NCBI RefSeq assembly: GCF_000737695.1 | Contig: NZ_JPRM01000020.1 | Coordinates: 1 to 64,000 of the forward strand | Origin: Flavobacterium hydatis | Lineage (GTDB): Bacteria > Bacteroidota > Bacteroidia > Flavobacteriales > Flavobacteriaceae | Length of the DNA stretch: 64,000 nucleotides | Direction of reading: 5' to 3' | Part shown: positions 43,791 through 53,556 of the stretch, piece after piece | Layout of the letters: the number at the start of each line of letters is the position of its first letter | How positions within the stretch are numbered: the first letter of the stretch is position 1 | The notes under the pieces: model-generated | The model's input: the letters and a program-made list of their open reading frames with translations, nothing else | Database searches by the model: none | What the model was told of the DNA's origin: nothing | Program-made: the position numbers and the translations under genes

Positions 43791-43830
43791 AAAAATGGAG
43801 ATGTAAAATATATTTTACATCTCCATTTTT
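43791..43830. terminator. Perfect 40-base palindrome, bidirectional terminator
   Basis: AAAAATGGAGATGTAAAATA (43791-43810) is followed directly by its exact reverse complement (43811-43830), so there is no unpaired loop beyond what folding requires. T-runs flank both sides. It serves the plus-strand gene ending 43703 and the minus-strand PlsC gene ending 43857. Confidence 0.85.
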
Positions 43831-43856
43831 TATGAAAATCATTTTTATCTAGAAAA

Positions 43857-44666
43857 CTAATACCCCCATCTACGCATTTGGTTCAGTTCTTCCTGAAGTT
43901 TTAGTTCTTCAGATGGAATAACTTTTAAAAATGAAGGATGTTGTTCGATAGCATATTCTACTTTTTCTACAATTTCATCTATAGTATCATTATCATAATC
44001 AATAACAAGTGGCTCTTTGATAATAAATGATTGCAGTATTCCTTTCTTTTTCATTCGTAACCCTTTTTTGTCAAAAGAACGACGGAAACCATCTATTACA
44101 ATCGGAACAACAATAGGTCTGTGTTCCTTAATAATGTGTGCAGTACCTTTACGAACAGGCTTAAATGACTTGGTTGTTCCTTGCGGAAACGTGATTACCC
44201 AACCATCGTTAAGCGCTATTTTAATATTCTCGGTATCATTTGGGTTTACTTCTCTCTTTTCGGTAACATCTACACCTTTGGCACGCCAAGTACGCTCTAC
44301 CGATATTGCTCCTACATAAGATAAGATTCTTGGTAACAAACCTGCTCTCATTGTTTCTTTGGCAGCAACATAATAAATATTCATTTTAGGTTGCCATAAG
44401 TAACCTACATTTTTTATATTATCTTCTCTCCCACTTAAACTTGCGTTAAAAACATGAAACATTGCCACAACATCAGCAAAATAAGTCTGATGGTTGGATA
44501 TAAAAAGAACATTTGTATCTGGTAAACTTCTTATAATTTCTGAGCCATCAATTTGTAATTCGTTAAAACCACGATAGCGTCTGTGCGTAATTGCTCCAAA
44601 AGCTCGAATTAACCATTTCTTAATAAATAGTATATGACCAAAAGGATTTCTTTTAAACAATCCCAT
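43857..44666 (-). CDS. 1-acyl-sn-glycerol-3-phosphate acyltransferase (PlsC-like)
   Basis: Acylates lysophosphatidic acid or a related lipid at the inner membrane. The 269-aa protein has the acyltransferase motif NHQTYFADV (H-x4-D) near residue 60 and the second motif TFPQGTTKSFKPVRKGTAHI (the Glu of the usual E-G-T is a Gln-Gly-Thr here). The region IVVPIVIDGFRRSFD is typical of the family. The E-to-Q change in the second motif is worth noting but occurs in some family members. A -7 box lies at 44700-44707. Confidence 0.83.
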   Translation of the reverse strand: MGLFKRNPFGHILFIKKWLIRAFGAITHRRYRGFNELQIDGSEIIRSLPDTNVLFISNHQTYFADVVAMFHVFNASLSGREDNIKNVGYLWQPKMNIYYVAAKETMRAGLLPRILSYVGAISVERTWRAKGVDVTEKREVNPNDTENIKIALNDGWVITFPQGTTKSFKPVRKGTAHIIKEHRPIVVPIVIDGFRRSFDKKGLRMKKKGILQSFIIKEPLVIDYDNDTIDEIVEKVEYAIEQHPSFLKVIPSEELKLQEELNQMRRWGY

Positions 44667-44699
44667 AAATTTATGTGTTATTTTGACAAATTAGAAGGA

Positions 44700-44707
44700 C
44701 AAACTTA
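44700..44707 (-). promoter_or_regulatory. -7 box (TAAGTTTG) for the PlsC-like gene
   Basis: A perfect TAnnTTTG on the minus strand, 33 bases before the ATG at 44666. The remaining gap to 44885 shows nothing distinctive. Confidence 0.5.
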
Positions 44708-44885
44708 CGAAATTTATTTTTGTCGTTCCTAGTAGAATCTAGTCTATGATTGCAAATTGCAACTTTCTAAATATCAGCATTAAAACTATAATTTATTTAA
44801 AATAAATGACTCAGTTTGTTAAATAAATGTATCCTAAAAAACAAGAACCTCTATAACTCTCAACTAAGGTATCAGCATTTAAAAA

Positions 44886-45533
44886 CTATTTAGTTATAAA
44901 ATTCTCTTTTAAAAAATCTTTCAATTCACTTAATATCATTGCAGTAGCTCCCCAAACAATATGATTCTCAATCTTAAAAGCCGGAACTGAAATATTAGCT
45001 GCATACGAAGTTGATAAAATGGTATCAATAACAATTTCATCATCTAAAAAAACTGAAAGTGGTAGCTCTATAATATCAGCAACCTCTCTTGGATCTGGAT
45101 AAAAATGAATTTCCTCATTACAAACTCCAAGAAAAGGATGTACCATAAAGTTGCTAGGCGGAATATACATAGGCGTAAAAGCCTTTAATACCTTAATTTT
45201 TTCTGGCAAAACCCCTACTTCTTCATACGTTTCTCTCAAGGCAGTGTGCTCGTAATTTTCATCTTCGAGTTCATATTTTCCTCCAGGAAAAGCTATTTGC
45301 GACGAGTGAACTCCATTATAAGCATTACGAACAATTAATACCAAATGTGTTCTCCCGTTTTTAGGATAAAACAACATCATAACCGCAGCAATCCTGGGGT
45401 TCTTAGTACTCATATCCTGATTTTTCAAGGACTCAACTCTTTCCAAAGGTGCCATTTTTAAGTGAGCATCAACAGCAGGAAGTTTTGCATGTGCAAAATT
45501 GGGAACAAAATGTAAAAAGTCTTGAAAATCCAT
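44886..45533 (-). CDS. Nudix hydrolase, CoA pyrophosphatase-like (NudL)
   Basis: A 215-aa Nudix protein. The Nudix box lies around residues 85-110 (FPGGKYELEDEN through ALRETYEEVGV). Upstream is the NuCoA-like region LVLIVRNAYNGVHSSQIAF, which in family members marks specificity for CoA and its derivatives. It would hydrolyse CoA to adenosine 3',5'-bisphosphate and 4'-phosphopantetheine. I use ATG 45533; the longer frame begins with TTG two codons earlier. Confidence 0.85.
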   Translation of the reverse strand: MDFQDFLHFVPNFAHAKLPAVDAHLKMAPLERVESLKNQDMSTKNPRIAAVMMLFYPKNGRTHLVLIVRNAYNGVHSSQIAFPGGKYELEDENYEHTALRETYEEVGVLPEKIKVLKAFTPMYIPPSNFMVHPFLGVCNEEIHFYPDPREVADIIELPLSVFLDDEIVIDTILSTSYAANISVPAFKIENHIVWGATAMILSELKDFLKENFITK

Positions 45534-45543
45534 AATCAAAGTC

Positions 45544-45551
45544 TATTTTTG
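45544..45551 (+). promoter_or_regulatory. -7 box (TATTTTTG) for the DUF4268 gene
   Basis: A perfect TAnnTTTG on the plus strand, 74 bases before ATG 45626. Confidence 0.45.
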
Positions 45552-45625
45552 TAGTCTCAAATAATATATAAATATACTTTAGAAAATAGTGTCTCACAAA
45601 TTTTCTAGACCTTAAGCCAATAAAA

Positions 45626-46060
45626 ATGTATAGTAAAGAAGAATCACAAAAATTAAAACGAGAATTCTGGGTTTCTTTCGCAGAAAAATATCCTCGAAAA
45701 TGGGTGCTTTATGATACCAAAATAAAAGATTTTTCATTTAAGTTTTATGTCGATAACAAAAAAGCTCAAGTTTTAATAGATATCGAACATCGTAATGATG
45801 ACAAACGTAATGCATACTTTGAAAAAATAGAAGCCTTAAAAAATATCCTTGAGGAAGAATTTATTAAAGACCTTGTTTTTGAAAAAGAATATACCTTAGA
45901 AAGTGGTAAAACTATTAGCCGAATTTGGGTTGAAAAACTTGGAGTTGGTTTTAGCAATCGTAATTATTGGGATGCAATTTTTGATTTCTATTTCGAAAAA
46001 ATGAATGCGCTTGAAATGTTTTACCTAGAGTATGATGAATTTATTAAAGATATTGAATAG
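45626..46060 (+). CDS. DUF4268 domain protein
   Basis: A 144-aa soluble protein. The whole length fits the DUF4268 pattern: REFWVSFAEKYPRKW near the N-terminus, VLIDIEHRNDDKRNAYFEKIEALK in the middle and a C-terminal NYWDAIFDFYFEKMNALEMF. The family has no proven function; members sometimes sit at the end of larger nuclease-like proteins. It is monocistronic and ends in a strong hairpin terminator. Confidence 0.82.
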   Translation: MYSKEESQKLKREFWVSFAEKYPRKWVLYDTKIKDFSFKFYVDNKKAQVLIDIEHRNDDKRNAYFEKIEALKNILEEEFIKDLVFEKEYTLESGKTISRIWVEKLGVGFSNRNYWDAIFDFYFEKMNALEMFYLEYDEFIKDIE

Positions 46061-46145
46061 TTTCTTTTTAAGGTTCTAAGGCACTGAGGCGCAAAGTGAC
46101 AAAGGTTTCCTGAATTGTGACAATGTACTTTCATAAAAAAAACAA
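46061..46145. repeat. Degenerate GTTCTAAGGCACTGAGGCGC-type intergenic string
   Basis: After the DUF4268 stop, AAGGTTCTAAGGCACTGAGG followed by CGCAAAGTGACAAAGG resembles the short degenerate repeats that recur between genes in this genus. No gene is seen. Confidence 0.4.
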
Positions 46146-46187
46146 ACAAACCCGACAGGTTCTATAACTTGTCGGGTTTGTTTTTTT
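46146..46187 (+). terminator. Terminator after the DUF4268 gene
   Basis: A 12-bp GC-rich stem, ACAAACCCGACA (46146-46157) with TGTCGGGTTTGT (46170-46181), followed by T's. The core CCCGACA/TGTCGGG recurs in the terminator at 53477. Confidence 0.88.
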
Positions 46188-46311
46188 AGTTACCAACTAT
46201 AGCGATAAAAGCTGAAAATCAGTTCGGTTTTGCTCTAAAAACAGCAAATTACCACAGCTAAAAAAACTCAAATTAAAACACTTAATTTCTTACAAACGTT
46301 AATAAAATTTT

Positions 46312-46319
46312 TATATTTG
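46312..46319 (+). promoter_or_regulatory. -7 box (TATATTTG) of the MORN/DUF3857 operon
   Basis: A perfect TAnnTTTG 18 bases before ATG 46338. It overlaps the earlier TTG at 46317, which is therefore not the start. Confidence 0.6.
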
Positions 46320-46337
46320 ACAAAATTAAAACCATCA

Positions 46338-49300
46338 ATGAAAAAAATTTTACTCGCAATTATTTTAGTTTCATTTGCTAAAACCTATTCTCAAACAAAT
46401 TATGCATTCGTTTATAATAATGATTCTATACTTAAAAAAGGAGTCTCCCTTCACGATGCTAAAAAGTATGATGAAGCAATTAAAGAATATGAAAAAATCA
46501 GCAAAACTGATCCTAAATTCTTAAATGCTCAATACGAGAAAGCCCTTAGCCTCAAACAATCTGATAAAAAAGAAGAATTTAAATCCTTTATTGAAGATTT
46601 ATACTCAAAAAATGTAATGCCAGAATACCCTGAGCTTTACACGGTTTATGCTAATTTTTTGAGTGATGAAAAAGAATACGACAAATCAGAGAAAATTTTT
46701 AAAGAAGGAGAAAAATACTTACCAAACTCTTCTTCATTCTTGTACAATTTTGCAATTCTTTATGTTCGAAAAGGAGACACACAAAAAAGTGTTGATATAC
46801 TTGAACGTATAATTACAAATAATCCTAATCATCCTTCCTCTCACTTTTTTTTGGGAACGATTGCATTAGAAAACGGAAAAATAACCGAGGGTACACTTGC
46901 TTTAATGAGCTACCTTGTAATTGCTCCAACGGGTCCATATGCTGAAGCTGCCATTTTAAAATTGAATGCTAAATATGGTCAGAATTATCTTGACGAAAGT
47001 AAAGTTGTTTTTTCTAAAACAGGAGATAATTTTGAAGAAATAGAAACAATACTTAGAAACCAATTACCATTAAATAGTGCTTATAAAGTAAAGTCTAGTA
47101 TTGATGATGTTATAATAAGACAAGTTCAGGCTGTTGCCGAATACACATTAGAACACAAAATGGGTGATGGTTTTTTTGAAACTATATATATTCCGTGGGT
47201 AAAAACTATGATGGAAGAAAACCAATTTGAGGGATTCTCTTATTATATGTTAGTATCAATGGAAGAAAAGTTAGGAAAAGCATTAACCAAGAACGTAAAG
47301 AAAATCACCTCATTTAATGAAAATTTCATTACGAAAAGCTTTTGGCCAAAATATGCTAAGAGAAACTTAGACATTTTTGGAAAACAAGAAGATGTTGTTA
47401 TAACATTACAAAATGGCAGACCTTATCTTATTGGTCCGCAAATAAACGGAAAATCAGAAGGTAAATACAAATACTTAAATAGTGATGGAAACCTTAATGG
47501 AGAAATCAACTTTAAGAATAATTTATTAGATGGACATCAAAAATATTATGATCCCAAAGGAAACTTAATCGAAGAGAAAAATTTCGTCAATGGAAAACTA
47601 GATGGTACTAGAACAACCTATTATAAAAACGGTTCTATAGATTTGGTTGAAAATTATAAAGATGATCTTTTAGACGGTATATGTACTTCTTACTATCCTA
47701 ATGGAGGAAAAAACTGCGAGATAAGTTTTGTCAATGGAAAACGTAACGGAAAACTAATTTGTTCATATCAAAACGGAGGGAAAAAAACTGAAACAAATTA
47801 TGAAAACGGAAAATTAAACGGAAATTACTTAGAGTATAATGAAGCTGGAGACTTAAAGGAAACTGCAAATTATACTAACGATGTAGTCGACGGAAAATCT
47901 ATCGAATACTATGATGGTAAAGTAGTAAAAAACGAAGTTACTTATAAAAATGGTGATTTACAGGATACATATAAATCATATTATAGTAATAAAACCATAG
48001 AAAGAGAAAGTACATTTTTATCGGGTAAAATAACCAAATTAAATGATTACTTCCCGAATGGAAAAAAATCAACCGAATTAACATACGACCAAAAAGGTCT
48101 TGTAGAAGCATACAACTATTTTGATATCAATGGCAACAAATATTACGAAGAGAAATACAAATCTGGAGAATTAAAATACGGATTACAGTATTCTGATAAA
48201 AATGCAAAACCTAAAGAAATAAGCCTTTCACAAAAACCTTTTGAAATTAAAACTTACGAAGGAAAAGTAATAGCTTATGGTAATTATGAGAAAGGTAATA
48301 AAAACGGAGAATGGAATTATAACTTTAGATCTGGCAGCCCTAAAACTAAAGAATTTTATACCCGCGGTAAACTACATGGATTGTATACCTCTTATAATCA
48401 GAATGGAAATTTAGATAACATTCGAAATTATGCCAATGATACTATAAACGGAACTTTTGAAGTCTATGAGGATAACAAATTAAACAGAACTTTTTATTAC
48501 CAAAACAACACACAAAACGGGCCTTTTAAATCTTTTTATCCTGACGGAACAACAAGTATTGAAGGTTATTTTGTAAATGGCGATTTAAATTTTAAAAAAT
48601 ACAGTTATTATCAAAACGGAACAATTTCTAGCATCGAGAATTATGTTGATGGTTATTTACTTAATAAAGAATATTATAACCTAAAAGGAATAAAAGAGAA
48701 TGATATTGATTACAAGAATAAAACAGGGAAATTTGTTTTATCACGTAATAATGGTACTATTATTCAAGACTATAACCTTAAGAACGGAATATTTAATGGT
48801 GCTTATACAGCAAAAGACAAACTAAATACTCCTATTACCACAGCCGAATATGTTAATGGTAAGTTACATAATGCATACAAATCGTATGGGCCTACTGGTA
48901 GTATTTACACTGAGAGTACTTATTATAATGGAGACAGAAATGGTATCAGCAAACAATACGATTTAGTGGGTAATTTAAGACTTACAACCGAGTATACATT
49001 TGGAGATGAAAACGGAAAAACCATTCGTTATTACCACAATAAAACTAAATTATCAGAGTATAATGAACTAGACGGATTAACTGAAGGTGAACACATTTAT
49101 TACAATCAAAAAGGAGAACCTATATTAGCTATTGGCTACACAAATAATCAGCCTACATATTATACTCGCAAAAGCAAAACAGGCGAACTAAATGACAAAG
49201 TAATTATAGAAAACGAAACAGCTCAGGTTAGCTCTTATTACCCTAACGGAAAAGTTGCTATACAACTGAATCTGCTAAAAGGGAATCTAGACGGTAAATT

Positions 49301-49592
49301 CGTTATTTATAACGCTGAGAGTAAACCTGAATATGAATCTATGTACAAGAATAGCATTCTTGACGGAGATCGTATAGAATATTATGCAAACGGCAAAATA
49401 TATAAAAAAGAGCATTTTGTAAAAAATGACTTCGAGGGCAATCAGGAATACTATAAAGAAGACGGAAAACCTTGGCTTATTTCTGCTTATAAAAATGGTG
49501 AGTTTCACGGCAACACCTTAATTTATAAAGAAGGAAAGCTAATATTAACAAAAAAATACGATTCAGATGAATTGGTCAATATTACTAAATAA
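46338..49592 (+). CDS. Exported TPR and MORN-repeat protein (YwqK-like)
   Basis: A 1084-aa protein with a signal peptide (MKKILLAIILVSFAKTYSQ). TPR-like repeats follow over about residues 25-215 (DAKKYDEAIKEYEKISKTDP, AYANFLS-type and NFAILYVRKGDTQKSVDILE units). From about 365 to the end there are roughly two dozen MORN_2/YwqK repeats of 22-24 residues with the pattern Y-Y-x-N-G-x3-x-E-x2-Y-x-N-G-x-x-x-G. YwqK proteins are known as an antitoxin in Bacillus, but in Bacteroidota long exported arrays are of unknown role and likely bind or scaffold surface components. Its 3' end overlaps the next gene by 26 bases. Confidence 0.83.
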   Translation: MKKILLAIILVSFAKTYSQTNYAFVYNNDSILKKGVSLHDAKKYDEAIKEYEKISKTDPKFLNAQYEKALSLKQSDKKEEFKSFIEDLYSKNVMPEYPELYTVYANFLSDEKEYDKSEKIFKEGEKYLPNSSSFLYNFAILYVRKGDTQKSVDILERIITNNPNHPSSHFFLGTIALENGKITEGTLALMSYLVIAPTGPYAEAAILKLNAKYGQNYLDESKVVFSKTGDNFEEIETILRNQLPLNSAYKVKSSIDDVIIRQVQAVAEYTLEHKMGDGFFETIYIPWVKTMMEENQFEGFSYYMLVSMEEKLGKALTKNVKKITSFNENFITKSFWPKYAKRNLDIFGKQEDVVITLQNGRPYLIGPQINGKSEGKYKYLNSDGNLNGEINFKNNLLDGHQKYYDPKGNLIEEKNFVNGKLDGTRTTYYKNGSIDLVENYKDDLLDGICTSYYPNGGKNCEISFVNGKRNGKLICSYQNGGKKTETNYENGKLNGNYLEYNEAGDLKETANYTNDVVDGKSIEYYDGKVVKNEVTYKNGDLQDTYKSYYSNKTIERESTFLSGKITKLNDYFPNGKKSTELTYDQKGLVEAYNYFDINGNKYYEEKYKSGELKYGLQYSDKNAKPKEISLSQKPFEIKTYEGKVIAYGNYEKGNKNGEWNYNFRSGSPKTKEFYTRGKLHGLYTSYNQNGNLDNIRNYANDTINGTFEVYEDNKLNRTFYYQNNTQNGPFKSFYPDGTTSIEGYFVNGDLNFKKYSYYQNGTISSIENYVDGYLLNKEYYNLKGIKENDIDYKNKTGKFVLSRNNGTIIQDYNLKNGIFNGAYTAKDKLNTPITTAEYVNGKLHNAYKSYGPTGSIYTESTYYNGDRNGISKQYDLVGNLRLTTEYTFGDENGKTIRYYHNKTKLSEYNELDGLTEGEHIYYNQKGEPILAIGYTNNQPTYYTRKSKTGELNDKVIIENETAQVSSYYPNGKVAIQLNLLKGNLDGKFVIYNAESKPEYESMYKNSILDGDRIEYYANGKIYKKEHFVKNDFEGNQEYYKEDGKPWLISAYKNGEFHGNTLIYKEGKLILTKKYDSDELVNITK

Positions 49593-51501
49593 ACACCTTT
49601 TATATATTACTTTTTTTGCGTCTTTTGCGTTAACGAGTTCAGCTCAGAAATCGCTTCAAGACTATAAAAATCTATATCCAGATTATAATGAACTTATTTT
49701 AGATGATTCCCAATCTTATGATATATCTATTAAAGATAAAAAACTAAAAATCATTCAGGATAATCATTATGAGTCAATGATTCTTAACCAAAATGGAATT
49801 CAAAACACCAAAGAATCATTTTCATACTCAGATTTAATAAAACTAAAAAGTTACGATGCGTATACAATTATAAACAACAACGGAAAAGAGAAAAAAATAA
49901 AAGTAACGCAAACAAACGAAAAGCAATCGCAACAAAGTTCCGTCTTTTATAATGACGTAATGGAGCGTCAGCTTACATTTCCGAATCTTGAAACAGGTGC
50001 AAAAAAAGTCTATGATTATCAAACTGAATTCATAGATCCGTATTTATTACAAAGATTTATCTTTGGAAATAATTTACCTATTCAATCTTCAAGCTTAGAG
50101 GTAAAAACCGATAAAAATATTTCGATAGATTTTAAGATTTTTAATGATCCTAAAAATACAATCACATTTTCTAAAACAGAAAAAAAGGGAAAATGGGTCT
50201 ATAAATGGACATTATCAGATATAAAACCAGTAAAATACGAGAACAATTCTCCTGGATATTTATACCTCGTTCCTCACATTGCCTTTTATATAAAAGAGTA
50301 TCAAATAGACAATAAACCAGTAGAAGTATTAGGCACAATAAATCAATTATTTGGTTATTATAAAGGCTTTGTTAAAGATTTAAATAAAGATGATAATGCT
50401 GATTTAAAAGCACTATCACTCGAAATTACAAAAGATAAAAAAACAGATAGCGATAAAATAAAAAGCATCTTTTATTGGGTAAAAGAAAACATTAAATACA
50501 TCGCTTTTGAAAACGGGTATGAAGGATTTATCCCTCGTGAAGCAACATTGGTTTTCCAGAGAAAATTTGGAGACTGTAAAGACATGGCAAGCATAATTTC
50601 GTGCATGGCAAAATATGCCAATGTAAGCAATGTAACTCTAGCCTGGATCGGGACACGCAGCATCCCCTATTCATATGATGAACTACCTACACCTGCGGTA
50701 GATAATCATATGATTGCTATTTTTAAAAATAATGATGAATACATCTTTTTAGATGGTACCGACAAACAAACTCGATACGGAATCCCAACAGCATTTATAC
50801 AAGGAAAAGAAGCAATATTTAGCGAAAACGGAACCTACAAAATCATTAAAGTTCCGATAGTACCAGCCGATAAAAATGAAATAAACGAAATCGTAAACAT
50901 CACTATTGCAAAAAACAAATTAATAGGCTCAGGAAAAGTATCACGCACAGGGTACGACAGAAGTCATACATTAATGCAAATTGGCGATGCTACAAATAAA
51001 GCTCGATTCGAAAGAATAAAAAGTCTTGTTATAAAAGGTAATAATAAGTTTAATCTCGAGGAATACACCGAAGAAAATGTAACCGATAGAGACAAACCTT
51101 ATATAATAAACTACAAATTCGATTTAGACAATTACATCGTAAAAGTAGATAAGGAAGTCTATATCAATTTATTTCTGGATAAATATCTAGATAAAACAGT
51201 TATAGAACAAAATAGAACTTTCCCGTTTGAGTTTGAATATCTAACCAAATTCAATACACAATATATTCTCGAAATTCCAAAAAATTATAAGATAAAATAT
51301 CTTCCAAAAAACTTTGAGTTAGACAATGATTATATAAAAGCAAACTTTACTTATGCATTAAAGAACAATCTTTTGTATCTAAATATCGAGTTAAGCCAAA
51401 AGAAATTATTGCTTATCAATTCTGATTTTGCTGCTTGGAACGAAACTATAAAAAAACTAAAAACCAACTACAACGAGAATCTAATCCTATCTGAGAAATA
51501 A
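49567..51501 (+). CDS. Exported DUF3857/transglutaminase-like protein
   Basis: A 644-aa protein with a signal peptide (about 1-26, ending TSSAQ). A DUF3857 domain (about 40-230) follows, then a transglutaminase-like domain with an apparently complete Cys-His-Asp triad (FGDCKDMASI, AVDNHMIAIF, FLDGTDKQTRYG), and a C-terminal DUF3858-like beta domain. Transglutaminase folds of this type may be peptidases or crosslinking enzymes. Its ATG lies inside the end of the preceding MORN gene, and the following gene begins in its own stop codon (TAATG), so all three are translationally coupled. Confidence 0.85.
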   Translation: MNWSILLNKHLLYITFFASFALTSSAQKSLQDYKNLYPDYNELILDDSQSYDISIKDKKLKIIQDNHYESMILNQNGIQNTKESFSYSDLIKLKSYDAYTIINNNGKEKKIKVTQTNEKQSQQSSVFYNDVMERQLTFPNLETGAKKVYDYQTEFIDPYLLQRFIFGNNLPIQSSSLEVKTDKNISIDFKIFNDPKNTITFSKTEKKGKWVYKWTLSDIKPVKYENNSPGYLYLVPHIAFYIKEYQIDNKPVEVLGTINQLFGYYKGFVKDLNKDDNADLKALSLEITKDKKTDSDKIKSIFYWVKENIKYIAFENGYEGFIPREATLVFQRKFGDCKDMASIISCMAKYANVSNVTLAWIGTRSIPYSYDELPTPAVDNHMIAIFKNNDEYIFLDGTDKQTRYGIPTAFIQGKEAIFSENGTYKIIKVPIVPADKNEINEIVNITIAKNKLIGSGKVSRTGYDRSHTLMQIGDATNKARFERIKSLVIKGNNKFNLEEYTEENVTDRDKPYIINYKFDLDNYIVKVDKEVYINLFLDKYLDKTVIEQNRTFPFEFEYLTKFNTQYILEIPKNYKIKYLPKNFELDNDYIKANFTYALKNNLLYLNIELSQKKLLLINSDFAAWNETIKKLKTNYNENLILSEK

Positions 51502-53471
51502 TGAAAAAAGAAATATTAAGAACAATCTTAACCTTTATTGCAATTATAAACACCTCAGTTTTTTTTGCACAAGATTATAGTTTCAAAGACTATGATTGGA
51601 ACGAGAAAGAAACCACTATAGAAATCCCAAAACAATACAAAGACGAAAAAGAAGTAATCTTAAATCGTACCATCAAAATAGAAATTATTGTAGTAGGAAA
51701 AGCGGCTCAACAATACCGATTACTTCATGAAAAAATTTACATTAATTCTGATGAATCGATAGAAAGAAATAATAAAATCTATATCCCTTTTAATGATGAC
51801 GAAACCTTGGTACTTAACAAAGCCAGAGTAATTTTAAAAAACGGAAAAGTAATAACCTTAGACAAAGGAGATATTAAAGAAGAAGTTGATGCCGAAAAAG
51901 GGTTAAAATACCATTATTTTGCAGTAAACGGACTCGAAAAAGGGGCTGTAATCGAGAAATTATACATCCTGCAGGAAACTCCAGAATTAGATGGAAAAAC
52001 AATTAAAATGCAGTCGCAATACCCTATTGCCGAACTAAATTTTGCGCTGATTTATCCATCACACCTCGTTTTTAAAACTAAATCATATAACGGTTTAAGC
52101 GAACCCGTTTTAGACGATAAAAAGTATGAAAACAAAACTGTATTAAGCATAAACGATAAAAACATCATTGCTTTAAAAAATGACGAAGCATACTCTAATT
52201 GGGATGTACAATTAAGATTACTACGCTATAAACTAGATGCTAATAATTATAGTGGTTCTAAAAACATCAATAATTTTAAAGAATATGCTACCAACTTATA
52301 TGAGCGTGTAAATCCTGTATTAGATAAAAAACAGCAAAAAGCAATAACCGAGTTTTGTTCAAAAATACCTAAGTCTAATGACCTGCAAGAACAAATCTGG
52401 AATATCGAAAACACAATTAAAAAAAGCATTGCTTATGATAAATATGTAAGTCAGAAAGCAACATTATCAGAGGTAATTGCTAGCAAACAAGCTTGTAGCA
52501 TCGATATCTTAAAATTATATGTAACCGTATTAAAGAATTTTAATATCGAGAACAATGTCGTATTTACTTCAAACAGATACGAAATACCATTTGATAAAAA
52601 TTTTGAGAGTTATGAAAACTTAAGCGAATTTTTATTCTACTTTCCATCAATAAAAAAATACCTAACTCCAACAGAAATGGAATTTCGTATTCCGTTATTT
52701 CCTGCTTACTTAGCAAATACCAATGGATTATTTATAAAAGAAAAAGTATTTGCAGGAGTAAAAATGGGAATTAGTGAAATCAATTTTATCGAAATTCCAG
52801 ATGCAAACATCACGCATGATTTTATGGACATTACTATAGACTTTACAAAAGATATAGAAAACCCATTAATAACAAGTAAACTTACTTATGGCGGATATTC
52901 AGGATTAAATTTTCAGCCTATAAAAGATTTCGTTTCCGATGAACAATACCAAACAATGCTAAAAAGCATAGCCGAGAATTATACATCCCAAACCGAATAC
53001 AAGACATTAACCACCGAAAATGATGGAACCGACTTTATAGGAAAAAAACCTTTTATAATTAATCTTACGTTTGATGGAAAAGAAATAATCCAGAAAGCAG
53101 GACCAAATTACCTAGTTTCTGCTGGAAAAACCATTGGTAAACAAATGGAATTTTACCAGGAAAACAAAAGAATCTTACCTGTAGAAATTGATTATCCGCA
53201 TTCATACACACGAAAAATCAAACTTATACTGCCAAACGGAGCAACTATAAAAAACCTAGAGAAATTCAATATGGATTTCAAGACCGTGCTAAATGGCAAA
53301 CCAGAAGCAGGTTTTACAAGTAAATATACCAAGAATAATAACGAAGTTATAATCGAGAATTCAGAGTTCTATAATATCGTAAACTATCCCTTGTCTAGCT
53401 TTGAGCAATACAAAGCGGTTATAAATGCAGCCGCCGATTTTAATAAAGTCGTAGTTATCATCTCAAAATAA
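51501..53471 (+). CDS. Exported DUF3857 protein with degenerate transglutaminase domain
   Basis: A 656-aa paralogue of the preceding protein, with signal peptide (ending VFFAQ) and the same domain order (DUF3857, transglutaminase-like, C-terminal beta domain). In the transglutaminase region a cysteine is present (SKQACSIDILKL), but the neighbouring G-D-C-K-D pattern is lost. The positions of the catalytic His and Asp are replaced in FLFYFPSIKKYLTPTE. It is therefore probably non-enzymatic and may pair with or regulate the active paralogue. A terminator follows at 53477. Confidence 0.83.
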   Translation: MKKEILRTILTFIAIINTSVFFAQDYSFKDYDWNEKETTIEIPKQYKDEKEVILNRTIKIEIIVVGKAAQQYRLLHEKIYINSDESIERNNKIYIPFNDDETLVLNKARVILKNGKVITLDKGDIKEEVDAEKGLKYHYFAVNGLEKGAVIEKLYILQETPELDGKTIKMQSQYPIAELNFALIYPSHLVFKTKSYNGLSEPVLDDKKYENKTVLSINDKNIIALKNDEAYSNWDVQLRLLRYKLDANNYSGSKNINNFKEYATNLYERVNPVLDKKQQKAITEFCSKIPKSNDLQEQIWNIENTIKKSIAYDKYVSQKATLSEVIASKQACSIDILKLYVTVLKNFNIENNVVFTSNRYEIPFDKNFESYENLSEFLFYFPSIKKYLTPTEMEFRIPLFPAYLANTNGLFIKEKVFAGVKMGISEINFIEIPDANITHDFMDITIDFTKDIENPLITSKLTYGGYSGLNFQPIKDFVSDEQYQTMLKSIAENYTSQTEYKTLTTENDGTDFIGKKPFIINLTFDGKEIIQKAGPNYLVSAGKTIGKQMEFYQENKRILPVEIDYPHSYTRKIKLILPNGATIKNLEKFNMDFKTVLNGKPEAGFTSKYTKNNNEVIIENSEFYNIVNYPLSSFEQYKAVINAAADFNKVVVIISK

Positions 53472-53476
53472 AACAA

Positions 53477-53515
53477 AAAACCCGACAGACTATAAAATCT
53501 GTCGGGTTTTCTATT
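53477..53515 (+). terminator. Terminator of the MORN/DUF3857 operon
   Basis: A 13-bp stem, AAAACCCGACAGA (53477-53489) with TCTGTCGGGTTTT (53498-53510), and a T-rich end. The same CCCGACA core is used at 46146. Confidence 0.87.
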
Positions 53516-53556
53516 TTGATTCTAACCTTTATTGCAACAATAAAATATAATAATTT

